From NCBI GenBank assembly GCA_045592625.1, contig JAZNVC010000027.1, positions 1-64,000 on the forward strand: a DNA stretch of 64,000 nt, in the 5' to 3' direction. The notes beneath the pieces were generated by a model. That model did not search any database. It saw nothing but the letters and a program-made list of their open reading frames with translations, and was not told the origin of the DNA. Position numbers and translations under genes: made by a program. Positions within the stretch are counted from its first letter, which is position 1; each line of letters opens with the position of its first letter. The DNA is from SIG607 sp045592625. Its GTDB lineage: Bacteria; Bacillota; Clostridia; Oscillospirales; Acutalibacteraceae. This document shows, piece after piece, positions 59,484 to 64,000 of the stretch.

Positions 59484-60842
59484 TTAGTTTTTTAAACTTT
59501 GTAATGGAGCAGGAATCTGTCCACCGCGATTTATAAATTTAGCAGGGGAACCTTTATTAACCTTCATTATCGGTCCCTCGCCCAAAAGTCCGCCAAATAC
59601 TAAGGTTTCGCCCTCTTTTTTGCCAATTGCAGGAATAACACGTACAGCGGTTGTTTTGGAGTTTATCATACCGATAGCAGCCTCATCTGCAATAATTGCA
59701 GAAATTACCTCGGCTGTAGTATCACCGGGAATGTTAATCATATCAAGTCCAACCGAGCAAACCGCTGTCATCGCTTCAAGCTTTTCAATAGTTAAAGAGC
59801 CACACTCAGCAGCATGAATCATACCTGCGTCCTCTGTTACCGGGATAAAAGCACCTGAAAGACCGCCAACCTTCGAAGAAGCCATAACGCCGCCTTTTTT
59901 AACTGCATCATTAAGCATGGCAAGAGCTGCAGTAGTTCCTGCACATCCGCAACATTCAAGTCCGATTTCTTCCAGAATATATGCAACAGAGTCTCCTACA
60001 GCGGGTGTAGGTGCAAGTGATAAATCTACAATTCCAAATGGAATATTAAGTCGTTGTGAGGCTTCCTTAGCAACTAACTGGCCCATACGAGTAATTTTGA
60101 ATGCAGTGCGTTTTATCAGCTCTGCAACACTTGTGATATCAAGGTTTTTTGATTTAGCCAGTGCTGCACGTACAACACCGGGACCGGATACACCCACATT
60201 TATTACGCAGTCTGCTTCACCGATACCGTGAAACGCACCCGCCATAAAGGGATTATCTTCAGGGGCATTGCAAAAAACCACTAATTTTGCCGCACCGATA
60301 CAGTTTCTTTCCTTAGTGAGTTCAGCCGCCTCTTTAACAATTTCTCCCATCATTTTAACAGCATCAAGATTTATACCTGCTTTTGTAGAGCCAATGTTAA
60401 CAGAAGAACATACATGGTCGGTAACAGAAAGGGCTTCGGGAATGCTCTTTATAAGTATTTTATCGGCTTCGGTAAAGCCTTTTTGAACCAGAGCCGAGTA
60501 ACCGCCGATAAAGTTAACACCAACATCTATTGCTGCTTTTTCAAGGGTTAGGGCAAACTTTACGGGGGATTTATCTTCACAGGCACCTACAAGCATTGCT
60601 ATAGGCGTAACCGAAATACGCTTGTTGATAATGGGAATGCCATATTTTTTCTCTATTTCTTCACATTCGCCAACCAAACGACTGGCACATTTGAGAATTT
60701 TATTATATACCTTATCGCAAGCCTTATCAATATCGCTGTCAATACAGTCGAGAAGTGATATACCCATTGTAACGGTGCGTATATCAAGATTTTCGTCCTG
60801 TATCATAGTTATGGTTTCTAGAATATCTTTCGTTTCTAACAT
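59484..60842 (-). CDS. PFL-family protein (UPF0210/DUF711)
   Basis: 452 residues of the UPF0210 family, structurally related to pyruvate formate-lyase-like barrels but of unproven function. Motifs include NLDIRTVTMGISLLDCIDSD, NKRISVTPIAMLVGAC, GVNFIGGYSALVQKGFT, SSVNIGSTKAGINLDAVKMMGE, NVGVSGPGVVRAALAK, VDLSLAPTPAVGDSVAYILEEIG, CGCAGTTAALAMLNDAVKKGGVMAS and ISAIIADEAAIGMINSKTTAVRVIP. It is co-transcribed, after 9 bases, behind an ACT-domain protein, a pairing conserved in many Firmicutes and archaea. Confidence 0.88.
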   Translation of the reverse strand: MLETKDILETITMIQDENLDIRTVTMGISLLDCIDSDIDKACDKVYNKILKCASRLVGECEEIEKKYGIPIINKRISVTPIAMLVGACEDKSPVKFALTLEKAAIDVGVNFIGGYSALVQKGFTEADKILIKSIPEALSVTDHVCSSVNIGSTKAGINLDAVKMMGEIVKEAAELTKERNCIGAAKLVVFCNAPEDNPFMAGAFHGIGEADCVINVGVSGPGVVRAALAKSKNLDITSVAELIKRTAFKITRMGQLVAKEASQRLNIPFGIVDLSLAPTPAVGDSVAYILEEIGLECCGCAGTTAALAMLNDAVKKGGVMASSKVGGLSGAFIPVTEDAGMIHAAECGSLTIEKLEAMTAVCSVGLDMINIPGDTTAEVISAIIADEAAIGMINSKTTAVRVIPAIGKKEGETLVFGGLLGEGPIMKVNKGSPAKFINRGGQIPAPLQSLKN

Positions 60843-60851
60843 TTTGTCACC

Positions 60852-61121
60852 TTAAATTTTGTGCATTGCATTGAAAATATCTTCATGCATAGTATGAATG
60901 GATAGACCGTTTTTTTCGCCGTATGCTGACATTATATCGGCAAACTTATTAAAATCAGTATTTAATGTTTTAATATCACAAATCATAATCATACAGAACA
61001 TATCCTGTAAAACCGACTGTGAAACATCAATGATGTTAACGCCATATTCCGCACATTTGTTTGAAACGCCTGCAAGAATTCCAACACTGTCTTTTCCTAT
61101 AACAGAAATTACTACTTTCAT
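60852..61121 (-). CDS. ACT-domain protein (UPF0237)
   Basis: 89-residue stand-alone ACT domain: VVISVIGKDSVGILAGVSNKCAEYGVNIIDVSQSVLQDMFCMIMICDI, then FADIMSAYGEKNGLSIHTMHEDIFNAMHKI. ACT domains bind amino acids; UPF0237 members are nearly always linked to UPF0210 proteins as here and probably regulate them. Ribosome site GAGGTG. Upstream region carries its own promoter, overlapping the ispE promoter on the other strand. Confidence 0.88.
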   Translation of the reverse strand: MKVVISVIGKDSVGILAGVSNKCAEYGVNIIDVSQSVLQDMFCMIMICDIKTLNTDFNKFADIMSAYGEKNGLSIHTMHEDIFNAMHKI

Positions 61122-61152
61122 TAGTTAGCACCTCTTAAAATTTGATGTAAAT

Positions 61153-61181
61153 AATATATCATAAATTTCTTTAAAAGTAAA
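61153..61181 (-). promoter_or_regulatory. predicted promoter of the ACT-PFL pair
   Basis: On the minus strand TTTACT (61181-61176), 17 bases, TATATT (61158-61153) with TGA extended -10; 31 bases before the ACT-domain start. Confidence 0.5.
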
Positions 61182-61187
61182 TAATTC

Positions 61188-61216
61188 TTTAAAAAATTGA
61201 AGATTTGTGGTAGAAT
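61188..61216 (+). promoter_or_regulatory. predicted promoter of ispE
   Basis: Weak TTTAAA (61188-61193), 17 bases, TAGAAT (61211-61216) with TGG extended -10, adjacent to the divergent ACT-PFL promoter; the leader would be only about 12 bases, so the transcript starts close to GGGGTGG. Confidence 0.5.
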
Positions 61217-61234
61217 AATTTTGGGGTGGTTTAA

Positions 61235-62077
61235 ATGATTAGTGTAAATGCCTATGCAAAAGTAAATCTTTCTCTTGAAATCAAAGGAAAAAGGGAAGAC
61301 GGTTATCATATTATTGATACCGTTATGCAAACTATTTCTCTTTGTGATATAGTTTATATAAAAAAAGTATCTAATGGTGAAATTACTATTATATGTGATG
61401 ACGAGGAATTGTCGGGAGAAAATAATCTTTGTTATAAAGCATCACGATTATTTTTTGATAAAACAAAAATTAACGGCGGATGCAATATAAATATCAAAAA
61501 AAACATTCCTGTTTCGGCAGGACTGGGTGGCGGAAGTGCCGATGCGGCGGCTACACTTAAAGGCTTGAACCGGTTATATGGTCAGCCACTTGATTTATCT
61601 GAACTTAAAAAACTTGCTTTGTTCCTAGGTGCAGACGTTCCGTTCTTTATAGAAGGCGGTACTGCAAGAGCAGGAGGAATTGGCGAAGAACTAAACAAAA
61701 TATGCAGTAACTTACACTTATATTTATTGCTGATAAAAGATGGAGAAAAACCATCTACTGCTTTTATGTATAAAAAAATTGATGAGCTGGGTGTTTCTTC
61801 TTCAGGCGAAAAAATATCCGATGATTGTGAAAAAAGTCTTTTAAAAGGTGATTTCGAACTTTTTAAAAGCTCATTTAAAAACGATTTTTCATTAGTCTGG
61901 AACTATAAAAAAATTAAACAGGATATTATGGAGAATGGCGGTGAGCAAGTTTCACTGTCAGGCAGTGGACCAACTGTTATCGGTGTATTTAATAATAAAA
62001 ATAAAGCCAAAAACGCCTTTGAAATTTTAAAAAGCAAATATGACTGTATTTATTATGCCGAATCGGTTAATGAATAA
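61235..62077 (+). CDS. ispE: 4-diphosphocytidyl-2-C-methyl-D-erythritol kinase
   Basis: IspE phosphorylates CDP-ME in the MEP isoprenoid pathway. GHMP kinase features: AYAKVNLSLEIKGKREDGYHIIDTVMQ at the start, the ATP loop PVSAGLGGGSADAAATLKGLN, LGADVPFFIEGGTARAGGIGE and the C-terminal SLSGSGPTVIGVF. 280 residues. It indicates that the organism makes isoprenoids, including undecaprenyl carriers, by the MEP route. Followed by spoIIR after 41 bases, as in several clostridia. Confidence 0.95.
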   Translation: MISVNAYAKVNLSLEIKGKREDGYHIIDTVMQTISLCDIVYIKKVSNGEITIICDDEELSGENNLCYKASRLFFDKTKINGGCNINIKKNIPVSAGLGGGSADAAATLKGLNRLYGQPLDLSELKKLALFLGADVPFFIEGGTARAGGIGEELNKICSNLHLYLLLIKDGEKPSTAFMYKKIDELGVSSSGEKISDDCEKSLLKGDFELFKSSFKNDFSLVWNYKKIKQDIMENGGEQVSLSGSGPTVIGVFNNKNKAKNAFEILKSKYDCIYYAESVNE

Positions 62078-62118
62078 ATAGTTTTTAAATTGTCAAGTAT
62101 AACCACGGAGGTTATGCT

Positions 62119-62721
62119 ATGAGAATTTTAAAAATTTCAGTTGCTTTCGGACTTGTTATATCGATTTTTATGAGTATGGCACGATTTGATGCTCTATGCT
62201 CTGACTTACGGGAAAATGTTTTCAGAATTCATATACGTGCGGCATCCGATTCAGAGGACGACCAAAACCTAAAGCTAAAGGTTAGGGATGCGATTTTACT
62301 CGAATATGGTAATCAGTTTCAAAAGTGTAAAAATAAAGCCGAAGCGGTTGAATTCGCTAGTGAAAATTTAACCGATTTTCAAACTCTTGCAAAAGAGACA
62401 GTGTTAAATAATGGTTTTGATTACGATGTAAAGGTATATGTTGGAGAAAATTATTTTGAAAACAGAGAATATGATACCTTTACTTTACCTGCAGGTACCT
62501 ATGAATCGATAAATATTATTATTGATGAAGGCAAGGGACAAAATTGGTGGTGCGTGATGTTTCCTGCAGTTTGCATTGGAGCATCAAGTTGTCTTGAGGA
62601 TGTGGTAAATGATGATAGTGCTAAGGTTGCAGAAAATAGTTCAGACTTTAAAATACGCTTTAAAACGGTTGAAATTTATGAAGATTTGAAAAAAATCTTC
62701 AAAAAGAGCAAAAATAAATAA
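62119..62721 (+). CDS. spoIIR: stage II sporulation protein R
   Basis: SpoIIR is secreted from the forespore and triggers SpoIIGA-dependent processing of pro-sigma-E in the mother cell. The N terminus is a signal/anchor (KISVAFGLVISIFMSMARF). Family motifs: FRIHIRAASDSEDDQNLKLKVRDAILLEYG (normally RFHVIANSDSxxDQxLKLKVRD), FTLPAGTYESINIIIDEGKGQNWWCVMFPAVC. 200 residues. With yabP, yabQ and dpaAB it confirms sporulation capacity. A canonical sigma-F promoter was not found in the short gap after ispE. Confidence 0.93.
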   Translation: MRILKISVAFGLVISIFMSMARFDALCSDLRENVFRIHIRAASDSEDDQNLKLKVRDAILLEYGNQFQKCKNKAEAVEFASENLTDFQTLAKETVLNNGFDYDVKVYVGENYFENREYDTFTLPAGTYESINIIIDEGKGQNWWCVMFPAVCIGASSCLEDVVNDDSAKVAENSSDFKIRFKTVEIYEDLKKIFKKSKNK

Positions 62722-62723
62722 AT

Positions 62724-62758
62724 TTTTACTTGCATTTTTAAGTAAAATGTGTTAACAT
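62724..62758 (+). promoter_or_regulatory. rpmE promoter with inverted repeat over the -35
   Basis: TTGCAT (62730-62735), 17 bases, TAACAT (62753-62758) with TGT extended -10. TTTTACTT (62724-62731) and AAGTAAAA (62740-62747) form an 8-bp inverted repeat that covers the -35, a candidate operator. It does not match a classical Zur box. Confidence 0.55.
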
Positions 62759-62796
62759 ACCTTTGTTAGCGAAAATTTGAAAGAGGTGACACTGTA

Positions 62797-62994
62797 ATGA
62801 AAGAGGCTATACATCCACAGTACGAGAAAGTCGTTGTTAAATGTGCATGTGGTGCGGAGTTTGAAACTCGTTCAACCAAGAAGGATATCCATCTTGATAT
62901 CTGCTCTAAATGTCATCCGTTCTTTACCGGAAAACAGAAGCTGGTTGACACCGGCGGTCGTGTTGACAAGTTTAGAAAGCGTTACGGCTTATAA
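62797..62994 (+). CDS. rpmE: 50S ribosomal protein L31 (zinc-binding form)
   Basis: L31, 65 residues: IHPQYEKVVVKCACGAEFETRSTKKDIHLDICSKCHPFFTGKQKLVDTGGRVDKFRKRYG. Cysteines at 16, 18, 37 and 40 (CAC and CSKC) mark the zinc-containing C+ form, not the zinc-free YtiA type. L31 links the 50S central protuberance and 30S head. Single-gene unit with its own promoter and terminator. AGAGGTGA precedes the start. Confidence 0.97.
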   Translation: MKEAIHPQYEKVVVKCACGAEFETRSTKKDIHLDICSKCHPFFTGKQKLVDTGGRVDKFRKRYGL

Positions 62995-63002
62995 GTACAA
63001 TT

Positions 63003-63036
63003 CCGCAACCACTTTGTTGGTTGCGGTTTTATTTTT
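63003..63036 (+). terminator. intrinsic terminator after rpmE
   Basis: CCGCAACCA, loop of 6, TGGTTGCGG, then TTTTATTTTT. Confidence 0.92.
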
Positions 63037-63045
63037 GGAGGATTT

Positions 63046-63681
63046 ATGCAGGGCTATCTTACTCTTATATCTGGTTCCATTGGCCAATATGAAGAAAAGC
63101 ATTCACGTTTTATTGCAGAGATTAAACCTGTCTCTAGCGAGGAAGAAGCGGTTGCTTTTATAAAAGAGCAAAAAAGTAAATATTGGGATGCCCGTCACAA
63201 CGTTTATGCATACCGACTATTAAATGGTGAATGCCGTTATTCAGATGATGGCGAACCACATGGAACTGCTGGTAAACCGATACTTGATATTATTGCAGGG
63301 CATCAACTTTCTAATGTATGTATGGTGGTTACTAGATATTTTGGAGGAATTCTGTTAGGAACAGGCGGTCTCGTCAGAGCCTATAGTGAAGCCGCCAGAA
63401 ACTCTATTGATAATGCTACCATCGCTGAAATGGCATTAATTGAAGAACTTTCCATTAATTGCGACTATCAGCAATATAACAGATTGTTGCCGTTTTTTGC
63501 TCAATTTGATATAAATGTAACCGATACTGTTTTTGGAGAAGACATTACTGTTAATTTCGCTTTATCTAGTGATAAATATGAAGTTTTTATATCAAATCTT
63601 ACTGATTTTTTTGCAGGTAAAATTTCTGTAAAAAAAGTGGGACAAATATTTGCCCCAATTAATATTATAAAAAAAGAATAA
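63046..63681 (+). CDS. YigZ/IMPACT-family protein
   Basis: 211 residues. The N-terminal UPF0029 domain (about 15-125) has KHSRFIAEIKPVSSEEEAVAFI, WDARHNVYAYRL, CRYSDDGEPHGTAGKPILDIIAGHQLSNVCMVVTRYFGGILLGTGGLVRAYSEAA. The C-terminal domain (about 140-211) is the ferredoxin-like fold. The family relates to eukaryotic IMPACT and may interact with ribosomes or nucleic acid; the bacterial function is not settled. It starts after the rpmE terminator with GGAGG 6 bases before the ATG. Confidence 0.9.
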   Translation: MQGYLTLISGSIGQYEEKHSRFIAEIKPVSSEEEAVAFIKEQKSKYWDARHNVYAYRLLNGECRYSDDGEPHGTAGKPILDIIAGHQLSNVCMVVTRYFGGILLGTGGLVRAYSEAARNSIDNATIAEMALIEELSINCDYQQYNRLLPFFAQFDINVTDTVFGEDITVNFALSSDKYEVFISNLTDFFAGKISVKKVGQIFAPINIIKKE

Positions 63682-63757
63682 CTTTTTAAAGGTTTTTTGA
63701 ATTTTTTGGCGTATATAATATATAGAAGGAAATATTTACTGAATAATAGGAGAAATG

Positions 63758-64000
63758 ATGGAAAATATCCGTAAAAGAATTGAAGAAACTGAACATTTGT
63801 ATTTATGCAAAGAAGCTGCTTTCAGTGATAACACAAAAGGCAGAAAGTTTTTTGAAGAAGAATCTCCGTTACGTACCGTATATCAGCGTGACAGAGACAG
63901 AATCATCCATTCCAAAGCTTTTCGCCGTTTAAAACATAAAACTCAGGTATTTTTATCGCCTGAATCTGACCACTATCGAACTCGTTTAACACATACTCTT
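63758..64000 (+). CDS. dgt: deoxyguanosinetriphosphate triphosphohydrolase-like protein (3' end outside window)
   Basis: The first 81 codons are visible to the window edge. Two adjacent ATGs (63755 and 63758) are in frame; the second has the better distance from AGGAG (63748-63752). ENIRKRIEETEHLYLCKEAAFSDNT, ESPLRTVYQRDRDRIIHSKAFRRLKHKTQVFLSPESDHYRTRLTHTL match the N terminus of HD-domain dNTP triphosphohydrolases (His of the HD pair in RLTHTL). In other genomes the gene often precedes dnaG-rpoD; that cannot be checked here. Confidence 0.92.
   Translation, partial: MENIRKRIEETEHLYLCKEAAFSDNTKGRKFFEEESPLRTVYQRDRDRIIHSKAFRRLKHKTQVFLSPESDHYRTRLTHTL

Noticed and set aside
63697..63719. dgt promoter TTGAAT with TATAAT
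   Set aside because: The spacing is only 11 bases; no better -35 was found, so no promoter is called.
1..64000. Mobile elements, prophage, CRISPR or toxin-antitoxin modules
   Set aside because: No transposase, integrase, phage structural gene, regular repeat array or small toxin/antitoxin pair was seen on either strand.

Overview
The window is a gap-free, AT-rich chromosome segment from an endospore-forming anaerobic member of the Clostridia (Firmicutes). The evidence is gene content and order: mutS-mutL-miaA; yggS-sepF-ylmH-lspA-rluD; the spoVB-like/mazG/rqcP/yabP/yabQ/divIC/yabR cluster in the order known from Bacillus; spoIIR; dipicolinate synthase dpaA/dpaB; a split transketolase; the oxygen-independent porphyrin enzyme HemZ; and a two-subunit-type class I fumarase. 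Classical Clostridium species such as C. perfringens lack dpaAB, so the lineage is more likely ruminococcal/oscillospiral than Clostridium sensu stricto. That placement is an inference. I see no insertion sequence, prophage, integron, CRISPR array, rRNA gene or frameshifted gene.

Layout. (1) 1-12567: one dense co-directional run for mismatch repair (mutS truncated by the window edge, mutL), tRNA modification (miaA), an HlyD-like membrane protein, the division-linked genes yggS, sepF and ylmH, lipoprotein processing (lspA), rluD, a HAD phosphatase and split transketolase, closed by a strong terminator. (2) 12582-24949: recJ, rel, dtd, a metallo-beta-lactamase-fold hydrolase, hemZ, a nucleosidase, a SpoVB/YabM flippase, mazG, HU, then the rqcP-yabP-yabQ-divIC-yabR block. 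(3) 24970-36295: fumarase alpha subunit, rRNA methyltransferase, diacylglycerol kinase, groESL, tRNA-Leu(GAG), a dipeptidase, an AraC regulator, and hom-lysC-asd (threonine/methionine/lysine/DAP branch). (4) 36343-51243: the accessory-looking part. A minus-strand AraC regulator overlapping a LigA gene faces an approximately 11.6 kb plus-strand operon. That operon holds a small lipoprotein, a 992-residue secreted solute-binding protein with two extra beta-sandwich-like domains, a permease pair, a beta-propeller/TPR/Yip1 membrane protein, a lipoprotein resembling the DUF5696 family, and a second permease pair. It has no ATPase. (5) 51276-64000: short transcription units for an XRE regulator, tRNA-Thr(CGU), dpaBA and cca, murC, a DUF4364-type protein and a small BofC-like protein, a class A PBP, the PFL/ACT pair, ispE-spoIIR, L31, a YigZ protein and the start of dgt.

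How the parts connect. lysC and asd make aspartate semialdehyde, which feeds DAP for the wall (murC, PBP1A) and dipicolinate for the spore core (dpaAB). spoIIR, yabP, yabQ and the BofC-like gene act in sporulation. The region 4 operon looks like a carbohydrate sensing/capture/import system whose ATPase must come from elsewhere in the genome; it is the best candidate here for an undescribed system. Intergenic regions show a recurrent promoter style, TTGnnn-17-TAnnnT often with a TGn extended -10, and several unexplained inverted repeats over promoters or ribosome binding sites (yabP, yabR, hom, rpmE, PBP1A). All functional calls come from reading motifs by eye; no database search was run.
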